Shown here one piece after another: positions 17,933-26,683 of a stretch of 64,000 nucleotides of DNA. The stretch is from NCBI RefSeq assembly GCF_017745675.1, contig NZ_JAFLJM010000003.1, positions 124,001 through 188,000 of the forward strand. The letters are read 5' to 3'. Both the position numbers and the translations under genes were made by a program. The notes beneath the pieces were generated by a model. It worked only from the letters and a program-made list of their open reading frames with translations. It did no database searches and was not told the origin of the DNA. The stretch is from Alkalihalobacillus sp. BA299 (GTDB taxonomy: Bacteria > Bacillota > Bacilli > Bacillales > Bacillaceae_F). How positions within the stretch are numbered: position 1 is the stretch's first letter; each line of letters opens with the position of its first letter.

Positions 17933-17997
17933 AAATACAACAACAAAATTACCGTATACTTTTCATTATATAAGCATACTAAAAAAGTGTTCATTAG

Positions 17998-18158
17998 CAT
18001 TCCTTCAGTCGTAGAGCTTTAGCACTGTACGGCATAGGCCTTAGACCAGCTACATTAAAAACCACCTTATTTCGATGGTTCCTGTTGACCCATTGGCGTC
18101 TTTGGACATTTTTGGGCAGCAGCATATCTCCGTACAGGAGCCTCACCTAACGAGGAAC
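17998..18158 (-). ncRNA. M-box (ykoK-type) magnesium riboswitch aptamer
   Basis: Minus-strand RNA contains the M-box signature blocks in order: GTTAGGTGAGGCTCCT, ATGCTGCTGCCC, AATGTCCAAAGACGCCAATG, GGTCAACAGGAACCATCG, TAAGGTGGTTTTTAATG and AGTGCTAAAGCTCTACGACT. These match the aptamer upstream of Bacillus ykoK/mgtE genes closely. It senses Mg2+ and, with the terminator at 17901-17932, controls mgtE. Confidence 0.93.
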
Positions 18159-18187
18159 ATTATTCAATTACATGATTACCATGGTCG

Positions 18188-18216
18188 ATATTACATGAAG
18201 CCTTTCAATCTGTCAA
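18188..18216 (-). promoter_or_regulatory. Promoter of the mgtE riboswitch transcript
   Basis: TTGACA (18211-18216), 17-base spacer, TAATAT (18188-18193). The -35 box overlaps the TGA stop of khtU, so the antiporter and mgtE units are packed with no gap; no terminator is seen between them. Confidence 0.8.
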
Positions 18217-19385
18217 CCTGGTAATTTAACTTTCGCCGGTTTTGATTTTGTACCATAAATCTTTTTTGATATCTTTGGTGCTAATTGGAATAAGATAATT
18301 CCGATCATTGCTGAAGCTAAAATAAACACACTACTAAATACTTTTATAGCTCCTGTTGCAAAACTCGCAATGATGATCGAGAATTCCCCTCTTTGGGTTA
18401 GTGAAAAGCCAGCTCGAAGTGCGACACGATTTGATAACCCGTACCATCTGCCACCATATATCCCGACAATGATTTTAGCAAAAATAGACCAGACGAGAAG
18501 AATAAGAAGTAACGGAAGCATCGGAACACCTTCACCAAACTGAATGGTTGTTCCAAAGTAAAGAAAAAATAAAGGGAGTGTTAAATCACGAATTGGAATA
18601 ATCATTGCCTCTAATTGATGGGTACGGCGAACTTCAGCAATAATTATTCCTGCTAAAAACGCCCCAAGCACTTCTGATAACTCTAAATATAAAGCCAAAC
18701 CTCCATATGCTAATGCAACACCAATAATAAATAATATAAAAACATCTTTATTCATATGGCGATCAAAAAATGGCCCAAGTTTACTAAATAAAAAATATCC
18801 TATTAATATAGCGCCAACTGTAAGCACAAGTACTTTTCCTATCAACAAACCCATCGCCTCAAAAGTTAGTGCTCCACCTGCTGTTAAGCCAACTAATATC
18901 GCAACTAAAACAGGGGCGACTAAATCTTCAAATATAAGAAGCCCTAGCATAAATTCTGATTCCGGATTTGCCATGCGTTTTGAACTTTCTAGCAATTTTG
19001 CTGTAATGGACGAACTCGTTGCATACAAAACTCCTCCAATAAGCAAAGACATTAGCGGATCAACACCCATTAATAAACATATGATAGTCGTTAACCCAAA
19101 GCTTAATACAACGTCGAGTGACCCAGCAGGGGTTACTTTTTTGGCAACTGTAGCCAGCTGTTTAATAGGGAACTCCATACCAAGCATAAAAAATAAAAGA
19201 ACAATTCCAACTTCCCCTATAAAATGGAGTAGATGAGATTCGTAGAGAATACCGCCTAATGAAATACCAAGCAGTATGTAAATAATGACTTCAGGAATTT
19301 TTACTTTAGTGGCTATATAACCAGTAACAAATAAGAGCAGGAGAATAAGACCTGCTCCAAGCATTTCTGGGATTTGAAATTCCAC
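18213..19385 (-). CDS. khtU: CPA2-family K+(NH4+)/H+ antiporter, KhtU/AmhT type
   Basis: 390-residue membrane antiporter with about 12 hydrophobic segments, of the monovalent cation:proton antiporter-2 family. Features include TGYIATKVKIPEVIIYILLG near the N-terminus and GFSLTQRGEFSIIIASF near residue 330, conserved in KefB/KhtU. The start lies 3 bases after the stop of the KhtT-like regulatory gene, forming a two-gene unit. In Bacillus such pairs export K+ or NH4+ in exchange for protons at alkaline pH. A separate KhtS is not present. Symbol assigned by resemblance and gene pairing. Confidence 0.85.
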   Translation of the reverse strand: MEFQIPEMLGAGLILLLLFVTGYIATKVKIPEVIIYILLGISLGGILYESHLLHFIGEVGIVLLFFMLGMEFPIKQLATVAKKVTPAGSLDVVLSFGLTTIICLLMGVDPLMSLLIGGVLYATSSSITAKLLESSKRMANPESEFMLGLLIFEDLVAPVLVAILVGLTAGGALTFEAMGLLIGKVLVLTVGAILIGYFLFSKLGPFFDRHMNKDVFILFIIGVALAYGGLALYLELSEVLGAFLAGIIIAEVRRTHQLEAMIIPIRDLTLPLFFLYFGTTIQFGEGVPMLPLLLILLVWSIFAKIIVGIYGGRWYGLSNRVALRAGFSLTQRGEFSIIIASFATGAIKVFSSVFILASAMIGIILFQLAPKISKKIYGTKSKPAKVKLPG

Positions 19386-19388
19386 TGA

Positions 19389-19880
19389 TTACAATGCCTC
19401 CCCTGCACAGAGACGCTCAAAATCAGCTATTTGATCACTTTTTCCAATAGCCATTAGCGTATCACCTGCTTCTAGTATTTGATTTACTTCAGGACTAGCA
19501 ATTACCTCCTTTTTTCTAAAAATCCCCACGATCGAGACTCCAGTTCGTTTACGAATCTCAGATTCACCAATCGTCTTTCCTGCCAACGGAGAAGCTGATT
19601 TTAAATCAACCCACTCCATTACAATTTGACTTTTAAACAATTTCATTTTATCACTGTCTATCGGTTGAAAAACTGCTCCAAGTAACTGGGCACCAAGCTC
19701 TCTCGTCTCGTCAGCAGTTAAATTTACTGAAAAATCAGCTTCATCATCATCTGGGTCAGTAAAGAAATAAAGTTCCCGTTTTCCAGTATGATGAATAACT
19801 AATACAATCATATTACCTTCTGCTGTTAGAAAGGACATTTTCTTTCCGATACCTGGTAAGTCAGCCATTTTTACATGCAT
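19389..19880 (-). CDS. khtT: Antiporter regulatory subunit with TrkA-C (RCK_C) domain, KhtT/AmhM type
   Basis: 163-residue cytosolic protein. The N-terminal 70 residues match the KhtT N-domain (LPGIGKKMSF). The C-terminal half, from about residue 85, is a TrkA-C domain (LAGKTIGESEIRKRTGVSIV and GDTLMAIGKSDQI), which binds nucleotides or ions and gates the partner antiporter. ATG with GAAGGGA upstream. First gene of the pair with khtU. Confidence 0.86.
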   Translation of the reverse strand: MHVKMADLPGIGKKMSFLTAEGNMIVLVIHHTGKRELYFFTDPDDDEADFSVNLTADETRELGAQLLGAVFQPIDSDKMKLFKSQIVMEWVDLKSASPLAGKTIGESEIRKRTGVSIVGIFRKKEVIASPEVNQILEAGDTLMAIGKSDQIADFERLCAGEAL

Positions 19881-19984
19881 ATAAATCTTCCCTTCACGTA
19901 ACCAACATTTACTGACATCTATTATACATCATAATATGAACATACCGAATCCGTACGCACAATTTTAAATATTTTAGTAACTAA

Positions 19985-20320
19985 TTACTTTCGTTTATAA
20001 AGACTTCTCTTTCTTTGACGAAGTTCCTTCATTTTATTTGATATTCCATTAATTTTTGTAAGCTCATCCATTTTTTTATATGGTCGGTGACCGCGAAGTT
20101 GAACCACGCGTCCTTCACCAATATGGACAATTTCAACTAATTCTTCACGTTCTGCTACGTTAATATTTACACAACCGTCGATTTGGCTAATATGGTCTGC
20201 GTGGGGATGCGTACCCAAAACAACAAAAAAACCGACTCGCAAGTGTAAGTGCCCCTCATTAATACGCAGAAGTAAAAAGCTATAAACTAGCTTCTTTCTT
20301 AGGGTTGAGTCGCCTGACAC
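19985..20320 (-). pseudogene. Remnant of a metallo-beta-lactamase/helix-hairpin-helix protein
   Basis: The frame holds a lone metallo-beta-lactamase motif (THPHADHI) that runs after about 14 residues into a complete ComEA-like helix-hairpin-helix domain (VNINVAEREELVEIVHIGEG, then MDELTKINGIS). The intervening beta-lactamase core of roughly 150-200 residues is missing, and the sequence before the motif resembles no domain. The only start is a GTG with no good Shine-Dalgarno. This looks like a gene of the ComEC-like hydrolase/HhH class that lost most of its body by deletion. A functional small HhH protein is the alternative. Confidence 0.55.
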
Positions 20321-20363
20321 TTTCCAAATGAGTCAGTTCATTATGTTACTTTAAATTAGTCTG

Positions 20364-20726
20364 TTATGAATTCGCTACTTTTTGTAGAGCTTCAATAACT
20401 CGATCCGCTTGAAATGGTTTTACAATAAAGTCCTTAGCTCCCGATTGAATTGCATCAATTACCATTGCTTGTTGCCCCATTGCTGAACACATAATCACTT
20501 TTGCATTTGGATCAATATTTTTGATATCACGTAGTGCTTCAATCCCATCTTTTTCTGGCATTGTAATATCCATTGTTACAATATCAGGACTTAGCTCTTT
20601 AAACTTTTCAACCGCCTCTTGACCGTTTGCTGCCTCACCTACTATCTCGAAATCATTTTTTGTTAGTATATCTTTTATCATCATTCTCATAAAAGCAGCA
20701 TCATCAACAATTAAAACAGAAGCCAT
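20364..20726 (-). CDS. cheY: Chemotaxis response regulator CheY
   Basis: 120-residue single receiver domain that carries phosphoryl groups from CheA to the flagellar switch. Acid pocket Asp8/Asp9, phospho-acceptor Asp53 (VTMDITMP), Ser81 and Lys103 (IVKPF) are all present. The MRMMIKDIL and CSAMGQQAMVIDAI segments are typical of Bacillus CheY. Third gene of cheA-cheW-cheY, 43 bases after cheW. Confidence 0.93.
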   Translation of the reverse strand: MASVLIVDDAAFMRMMIKDILTKNDFEIVGEAANGQEAVEKFKELSPDIVTMDITMPEKDGIEALRDIKNIDPNAKVIMCSAMGQQAMVIDAIQSGAKDFIVKPFQADRVIEALQKVANS

Positions 20727-20769
20727 GTTAACACCTCACACCTATATTTATCCCTTACGAAAGGAGTTT

Positions 20770-21213
20770 TTAATTAGCTATCACTTTATCAATATTTAAC
20801 AATGTAAACAATCGGTTATCTAACTTTACGACCCCTCTTAAATAGTTGGCTTCTACTCCACCAACAACTTCTGGGGTTGGCTCAATTTTTTCTGCCGGTA
20901 TATCAATGACATCATTTGCGCCATCCACAATAAAGCCAATCTCTATGTCATCTTTAGATATCACGAGGATGCGAGTTGCATCATCTGACTTTTTAGCTTC
21001 GATACCAAACCGTTTCCTTAAATCCATTATAGGAGTAATTACTCCACGTAAATTCATAACACCCGTAATAAATGAAAATGTTCTTGGTATACGTGTTACG
21101 GGTTGCATTCTCTCAATCGATTGAATATAGTCCACTTCGATTGCATATTCTTCATCTTTTAATTGAAAGACGATTACTTTTAATTCGTTTCCTACTGCAC
21201 CTTCAACAGACAT
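20770..21213 (-). CDS. cheW: Chemotaxis coupling protein CheW
   Basis: 147-residue SH3-like adaptor linking receptors to CheA. Conserved segments are FQLKDEEYAIEVDYIQSI, TGVMNLRGVITPIMDLR and GFIVDGANDVIDI. It starts 25 bases after the cheA stop with AAGGATGGGAGG upstream, and is followed by cheY. Confidence 0.94.
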   Translation of the reverse strand: MSVEGAVGNELKVIVFQLKDEEYAIEVDYIQSIERMQPVTRIPRTFSFITGVMNLRGVITPIMDLRKRFGIEAKKSDDATRILVISKDDIEIGFIVDGANDVIDIPAEKIEPTPEVVGGVEANYLRGVVKLDNRLFTLLNIDKVIAN

Positions 21214-21238
21214 CAGGGTTTGCCTCCCATCCTTGTAA

Positions 21239-23314
21239 TTACTTTATTAGTGCATTCGTATCAACAATTAATGCTACTTGACCATTTCCTAAAATAGTTG
21301 CACCTGAAATGGCAAATACATTTGTTAAATAGTTTCCTAGTGACTTAAGCACAATATCATGTTGACCGATTAAAGAATCAACGACAAGCCCTGCTATTTT
21401 TTCACCTTTATGAATAATCACTAGTGAATAAAACTCTTCATCTATCTCTTCTTCAACAGGCACTTCGAATATATCTTTAAGGAAGACGAGAGGGACTACT
21501 TTCCCGCGGAAGTCAATAACTTTTTGGTTATGTGCACTATATACTTCCTTTTTATTAACAATAGCTGTCTCCACGATTGAAGAAAGCGGAATTGCATATT
21601 TCTCGTCACTAACTTCCACTAACATCACATCAATAATTGAAAGTGTAAGCGGTAGCTGAATTGAAAATACAGATCCCTCCCCTAAAGTGGAATCAACAGT
21701 AACTACTCCACCTAATGATTCAAATGTCGACCTGACAACATCTAAGCCTACACCTCGCCCTGAGATATCTGTTACCTTGTCAGCTGTACTGAAGCCAGCT
21801 CTGAACAATAGGCCATAAATTTGTTGATCTGTCATTTTACTAACTTCTTCTTCTGTCACGACACCGTTGCCAAGTGCTTTATTTAACACTTTATCACGAT
21901 TAATTCCTGCCCCATCATCTTCTATTTCTATAAACACATTATTTCCACTATGGTAGGCTTTTAGGACAACCGTTCCTTCCTCTGGTTTTCCTAATTCACG
22001 TCGTCTTTCTGGCGTTTCAATTCCATGGTCGATTGAGTTACGAATTAAGTGAACAAGCGGATCACCGATTTCATCGATAATCGTTCGATCAAGTTCTGTT
22101 TCTGCTCCAATGATCTGTAGATTGACTTTTTTATTTAAATCTTTAGATAAACTGCGAACCATACGCGGAAAACGATTAAACACTTGTTCAACAGGCATCA
22201 TTCTCATATTTAAAATGATTTCTTGTAAATCACCAGAAATACGCGACATTCTTTCTACCGTTTCATTAAGTTCATTGTTTTTCAAGTCGCTAGCAATTTG
22301 CTCGAGACGACCACGGTCAATCACAAGTTCTTCGAATAAGTTCATTAACACATCGAGACGTTCGATGTTTACACGGATCGTTTTATTGGCTTCCGTTGCT
22401 GACTTTTTCCCATTAGCCTTTGTGTTATTGTCTTGTGTAACAGATTCTTGCACCTTTTGCACAGACTCTAGTTGATCTTTTTCTACCTCTACTTCTGCTT
22501 CACCTGTTTCTCTTTCTGATGAAGCTTTCTTTAATTCTTCAATATTTAATTGATGAACTTGTACATCTGCAATTTCTGAAACTTTATTTACACGTTTAAT
22601 AATCTCGTCAGCTTCGATTTTTGAAATAAACGTTACGACAAATTCTAAATCAAATTTCTCTTCTTCTAAATCTTCTGCACTTGGGTTCGATTGAATAATC
22701 TCACCGACTTGTTCAAGCACTTCAAAAACCATAAAGACACGGGCAGCCTTTAACATAGTGCGCTCATCTAGAGAAATTTTCACTTGATAGGAATAGTACC
22801 CCTGCTCTTGTGACTGCATTAGTACTGTCAGTTCAAATTGATCGTACGATACATCAAAAGAAGCTGCATTTGATGCTTCTACAATCACTGGGGCTTCAGC
22901 TTCTTCTACGGTTGCAGCTACTTGTGCAGGTACTCCACCTTTTTCAATTTGCTCGAGCAACTCTGTAACTTTTGAAACATCTCGTTTCCCTGTACCTTTT
23001 GATGCAATATCATTCACCATAGCTTCTAAGTCATCCACTGCTGCAAATACAACATCTAAAACAGCAGTAGACGCTTCAAGCTTTTGATTTCGTATTAAAT
23101 CTAGTACATTTTCCATACTATGTGTTAAATGAGCTAAGTCTTCATAGCCCATGGTAGCTGCCATACCTTTTAATGTATGAGCAGAACGAAAAATTTCCCC
23201 AACAATCGCTAAATTACTAGGTTCATTTTCCAATAATAATAGGTTGTCATTTAATGACTGTAAGTGTTCTTGACTCTCATCAATAAACACATCTAAGTAT
23301 TCTGAAGTACTCAA
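21239..23314 (-). CDS. cheA: Chemotaxis histidine kinase CheA
   Basis: 691 residues from a TTG start at 23314. Order: HPt domain with phospho-accepting His46 (RSAHTLKGMA), CheY-binding P2 region, dimerisation helices (about 315-375), HATPase domain (IDEIGDPLVHLIRNSIDHG; GRGVGLDVV) and C-terminal CheW-like domain. The TTG follows GAGGTGA by 8 bases and gives the His46 position known from B. subtilis CheA; a longer frame from another TTG at 23386 has no ribosome binding site. It heads the cheA-cheW-cheY operon. No flagellar genes flank it. Confidence 0.93.
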   Translation of the reverse strand: MSTSEYLDVFIDESQEHLQSLNDNLLLLENEPSNLAIVGEIFRSAHTLKGMAATMGYEDLAHLTHSMENVLDLIRNQKLEASTAVLDVVFAAVDDLEAMVNDIASKGTGKRDVSKVTELLEQIEKGGVPAQVAATVEEAEAPVIVEASNAASFDVSYDQFELTVLMQSQEQGYYSYQVKISLDERTMLKAARVFMVFEVLEQVGEIIQSNPSAEDLEEEKFDLEFVVTFISKIEADEIIKRVNKVSEIADVQVHQLNIEELKKASSERETGEAEVEVEKDQLESVQKVQESVTQDNNTKANGKKSATEANKTIRVNIERLDVLMNLFEELVIDRGRLEQIASDLKNNELNETVERMSRISGDLQEIILNMRMMPVEQVFNRFPRMVRSLSKDLNKKVNLQIIGAETELDRTIIDEIGDPLVHLIRNSIDHGIETPERRRELGKPEEGTVVLKAYHSGNNVFIEIEDDGAGINRDKVLNKALGNGVVTEEEVSKMTDQQIYGLLFRAGFSTADKVTDISGRGVGLDVVRSTFESLGGVVTVDSTLGEGSVFSIQLPLTLSIIDVMLVEVSDEKYAIPLSSIVETAIVNKKEVYSAHNQKVIDFRGKVVPLVFLKDIFEVPVEEEIDEEFYSLVIIHKGEKIAGLVVDSLIGQHDIVLKSLGNYLTNVFAISGATILGNGQVALIVDTNALIK

Positions 23315-23925
23315 GACCCTCTTCACCTCAACATTTAAGTCTAACAATATTTTATTTTCTATTAAATTCAAAATTCTACTATCCAAAAAATAATATAAAA
23401 ATATGATAATTAAACAACTAAATCATATCATAATTCCTAGTAAATAAGTAATGTCTTCCAGAGCCTATTTAACCATATAATAAACTAATCTTAACTAAGA
23501 ATATAGTCGAATTAACAAATTTCATAAAAATAGTGCTAAGAATTGCCGAATTTACGCGATACTTGCAATAGGTTTAACCTGAGTTTTCTATGAAATAGCG
23601 TCCCTGATGTCCGCAAAAGCTTTACAATCCTATTTTTCATTAGGCTCTTTTCTCAAAGATTGTTGCTTTTAGCTTTTGGACCGTAAGCCAAGCGGATGCT
23701 TGGCTCTTCACGCATAGCGTGAAGGTTTTGAAAATAAAACAGCCTTTCATTAACAATAATAATAAAAGCCCAAATCAATATTTGATTCAAGCTTCTAATT
23801 GATACGTTATTCTTTGTGTTTCTGCATGACAACAGAACTCTTTAGAATTATCTTTCTAAGATTTTTGAGGTGAACTATGTGATTAGAAATGAAGCAAAGA
23901 ACACTTGGATGTTTTAACAAAACTT
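23315..23925. other. Noncoding region upstream of cheA
   Basis: About 610 bases with no credible gene on either strand. It contains the first copy of the 93-bp double-hairpin repeat (separate entry). AT-rich DNA immediately upstream of cheA has possible -10 elements such as TATTAT near 23390; no sigma-D consensus was recognised. Confidence 0.5.
23643..23735 (+). repeat. 93-bp dispersed repeat, copy 1
   Basis: Differs by one base from the copy at 30828-30920. Each copy contains two adjacent perfect 8-bp hairpins: AGCCAAGC/GCTTGGCT with a GGAT loop, and CTTCACGC/GCGTGAAG with an ATA loop. The ends (CTTTTCTCAAAG and GGTTTTGAAAAT) form an imperfect inverted pair. No coding capacity. Size and structure suggest a miniature mobile or REP/BOX-like element. 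Confidence 0.85.
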
Positions 23926-24447
23926 TTAATGATTATGCTGATGGTCATCACCATCTTCATGTTCGTGAAAACCTTCCATTTTCGTTGTAACAGTGTCAGG
24001 CTGAGCAGTGATCGCTTCTACATCAACATCACCTACAACAATCATCTCTTTTTCCATCCGATGCATACTACATGCGGTTACATGATAATACGCATAATAT
24101 ACACCCTCTTCCTGGAATGGCCATTCTAATGTGTATACTCCATTTCCTTCATTTTCTGTTTCAACTTTATGATGATAATCTGGATTAGCATGCTCCCAAA
24201 TTTCAATTTTTACGTCCTCAGCATCCTCAACAGCAAAACCTTCATGTGTAACATGTGCAGTAAATTGGATACTTTGTCCACTTTCTGGATGTTCAGGTTC
24301 AAAAGAAAAGTCAACTTCGATAGGTACAAGTGTATTTTCACAAGGACCAGTTGTTACCTCAGATTGTCCTTCACCTTCTGTTTGTCCACAAGCTGTCATC
24401 AGTCCTAGTAACAAAACCGAGCTGATTATACTTAATTTCTTTTTCAT
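23926..24447 (-). CDS. YtkA-like lipoprotein with His-rich tail
   Basis: 173-residue predicted lipoprotein: positively charged N-terminus, hydrophobic stretch and lipobox LMTAC with Cys20 as lipidation site. An immunoglobulin-like YtkA/FixH-type domain follows (residues about 45-140). A VTACSMHRME segment and a C-terminal tail HEHEDGDDHQHNH are potential copper- or other metal-binding sites. ATG is preceded by AAAGGGAG. YtkA-like domains occur near cytochrome oxidase and copper-handling genes, but no such gene is adjacent. Role at the outer membrane surface is inferred. Confidence 0.75.
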   Translation of the reverse strand: MKKKLSIISSVLLLGLMTACGQTEGEGQSEVTTGPCENTLVPIEVDFSFEPEHPESGQSIQFTAHVTHEGFAVEDAEDVKIEIWEHANPDYHHKVETENEGNGVYTLEWPFQEEGVYYAYYHVTACSMHRMEKEMIVVGDVDVEAITAQPDTVTTKMEGFHEHEDGDDHQHNH

Positions 24448-24614
24448 ATCGAAAAACTCCCTTTAATAATAATGATTTCATTAACAATACTCTAGCTGAA
24501 AACCTTCTAATCAAAACGTAACGCTCATTTGTGATAAAACAATGAAGTCTCTTAAACAAATTTTTGAACATACCAAGTTCAACATAGCACCTTCTAAATT
24601 TGGAGGGATACTAT

Positions 24615-26000
24615 TTAAGACAAATAAAGAGGGATAAAGATAGTAACAGTCGTACCACCCCCCTCTTCAGATTCAATGGTAAGTCTACCACCATGAAGCT
24701 TCACTATTTGTTGGACGATGGCCAAACCTAAGCCTGTTCCGCCGTCTTTACGAGTACGCCCTTTATTTACTCGATAAAAACGTTCGGTAATTTTGCCAAT
24801 ATCTTCTTTCGGAATACCTATTCCTTTATCATTAATCGTTATTACTGCTTCATTATTTTTTGCATAAAGACGAACACCGATCATTCCATATTCTTTACTA
24901 TATCGAATCGCATTACTGAGAACATTTGAAATAACTTGTGCTAGACGGTCTTCGTCACCTTCAACAATAATTTCTTCATCTAGTTCTTTCCTTATGGTTA
25001 GCTTTTTATCATTTGCATTCCACTCAAATTTCTGAATAACATCATCAATAAGTTGTGCAAATGGAAACGGAACTTTTGTGATCGGATACGTGTCACCTTC
25101 AAGCTGAGCTAAGTCCAATAAATCATCGACAAGCCTACTAATATATGCCGTCTCTTTTTTCATTGTTTGTACATATTTTTCTTGAGTAATCATGTCTTCT
25201 TCAAATGCTTCTGTATAGCCTTGCATATAGCTAATTGGTGTACGTAGTTCATGCGATACATTGGATAGGAATTCTCTTCGCTTCATCTCAACTTCTTCAA
25301 GTGAAAAGGACATTCGATTAAATGATGTAGCTAACTGGCCTAGTTCGTCATTACGTATAATTTTCAGCCGTTCAGAAAAATCGCCCTCTGCCATTTGATT
25401 TGTCACTTCCGTTATTTTCTCGATTGGATGAATAAAATAGCTTGTAATTTTACGAGTAACAAAACTAACTATGATAATTATGAAAGCAACTAGACCAATA
25501 AGTATATTTCTTATTGGTTCAAATGGTTCATCGATAGCGACTAACGGCATATATAAAAACAATACGGCTTCAAGTCCATTCATCTTCATTATCGGAGTAA
25601 CGACGGCCAATATATCTTGTTCGAACCGAGGGTGTTCACGGATAAATACGAGCGTTTCCCCTTCTAGTAGAACTTGTCGTTCATCAAACGTTATTAAAGT
25701 TTCTTCAATCTCCACCTCAAATGGAAGGCCCCCGCTTAATAGCATAGGGTCTGCTGTATAAATGACGTTAATATCTAATATATTATCAAGCCAATGAACT
25801 TTTTCTATGAACTCTACCTGTGAAAGTTGATCATATTGAGAAGCGATAGCCTGTCCATGAGATTGCAGGAAGTCGATTTGTTTTTCAACATAAAATTTTT
25901 CATATAAAAAGTATGTCAAAACAATAATCACGATTACCGTTAACGAAATAAGTAATATAAAAGATATCCAAACCCGTTGCTTTAAAGTACTTCCCTTCAT
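24615..26000 (-). CDS. Sensor histidine kinase
   Basis: 461 residues. Two membrane helices (about 10-32 and 165-185) enclose an extracytoplasmic sensor of about 130 residues, then HAMP (about 186-240), HisKA with SNVSHELRTPISYMQGY (His about 249) and HATPase with N-box NVLSNAIRYS and G-boxes DKGIGIP and GGTGLGLAIV. ATG overlaps the response-regulator stop by 4 bases (ATGA). Signal unknown; the beta-propeller lipoprotein encoded first in the operon may contribute to sensing. Confidence 0.92.
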   Translation of the reverse strand: MKGSTLKQRVWISFILLISLTVIVIIVLTYFLYEKFYVEKQIDFLQSHGQAIASQYDQLSQVEFIEKVHWLDNILDINVIYTADPMLLSGGLPFEVEIEETLITFDERQVLLEGETLVFIREHPRFEQDILAVVTPIMKMNGLEAVLFLYMPLVAIDEPFEPIRNILIGLVAFIIIIVSFVTRKITSYFIHPIEKITEVTNQMAEGDFSERLKIIRNDELGQLATSFNRMSFSLEEVEMKRREFLSNVSHELRTPISYMQGYTEAFEEDMITQEKYVQTMKKETAYISRLVDDLLDLAQLEGDTYPITKVPFPFAQLIDDVIQKFEWNANDKKLTIRKELDEEIIVEGDEDRLAQVISNVLSNAIRYSKEYGMIGVRLYAKNNEAVITINDKGIGIPKEDIGKITERFYRVNKGRTRKDGGTGLGLAIVQQIVKLHGGRLTIESEEGGGTTVTIFIPLYLS

Positions 26001-26683
26001 TCATTGTCACCTTCAAACTTATATCCTACACCCCAGACGGTTTGAATCCAGTTGCCATACTCCCCTAATTTGATGCGCAGTGTCTTAATATGGGTATCGA
26101 CAGTACGAAACGTACCTTTCTCATAATCTATTCCCCATACATAATCATGAATTTGCTCTCGACTAAACACTTGTCTTTCATGCTGAACAAGATATAAAAG
26201 CAAGTCATATTCCTTTCTCGTCAATGTCACATAGCGTCCGTTAACACGAACAGCCCTTCCTTCTAGATCGATTTCAAATGTCCTGTAGCGAATCGTCGAG
26301 AATTTTCCTTTTGCTAATTCCCCCCGACGGAGCTGTGCTTCAATTCGAGCGACGAGCTCCTTTGGACTAAACGGCTTTACAACATAGTCATCTGCACCAA
26401 TTTTTAATCCTTGTACACGATCCATCTCCCCACCTTTAGCTGTTAGCATAATAATTGGAACCGTCCACTTTTTTCTTATTTTCTCACATGCTGTAATCCC
26501 ATCTAACCTAGGCATCATGACATCTAAAACGATGAGGTCGATAATTTCTCGTTGTAAAATAGAAAATACTTCACTACCATCATAGGCTTGTAATACACGA
26601 AATCCTTCTTTTAAAAGATAAGACGAAACTAGGTCCACTAACTCCTTCTCGTCATCAACTACTAAAATTGTTTTTTTACTCAT
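25997..26683 (-). CDS. OmpR-family response regulator
   Basis: 228 residues. Receiver domain with phospho-acceptor Asp54 (IVLDVMMPRLDG) and Lys in VVKPFSP, then a winged-helix DNA-binding domain (about 130-225; VTLTRKEYDLLLYLVQH). Start overlaps the preceding lipoprotein gene by 8 bases, stop overlaps the kinase gene by 4, so all three are translationally coupled. Target genes are not identifiable from the window. Confidence 0.93.
   Translation of the reverse strand: MSKKTILVVDDEKELVDLVSSYLLKEGFRVLQAYDGSEVFSILQREIIDLIVLDVMMPRLDGITACEKIRKKWTVPIIMLTAKGGEMDRVQGLKIGADDYVVKPFSPKELVARIEAQLRRGELAKGKFSTIRYRTFEIDLEGRAVRVNGRYVTLTRKEYDLLLYLVQHERQVFSREQIHDYVWGIDYEKGTFRTVDTHIKTLRIKLGEYGNWIQTVWGVGYKFEGDNE

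Noticed and set aside
23314..23315. Longer cheA frame starting at TTG 23386
   Set aside because: It lacks a ribosome binding site, while TTG 23314 has GAGGTGA at the right distance and places the phospho-histidine at position 46 as in B. subtilis.
24455..24490. AATAATGATTTCATTA upstream of the YtkA-like lipoprotein as a Fur/Zur/PerR box
   Set aside because: Only the left half fits a 7-1-7 motif; the right half has four mismatches to each consensus.
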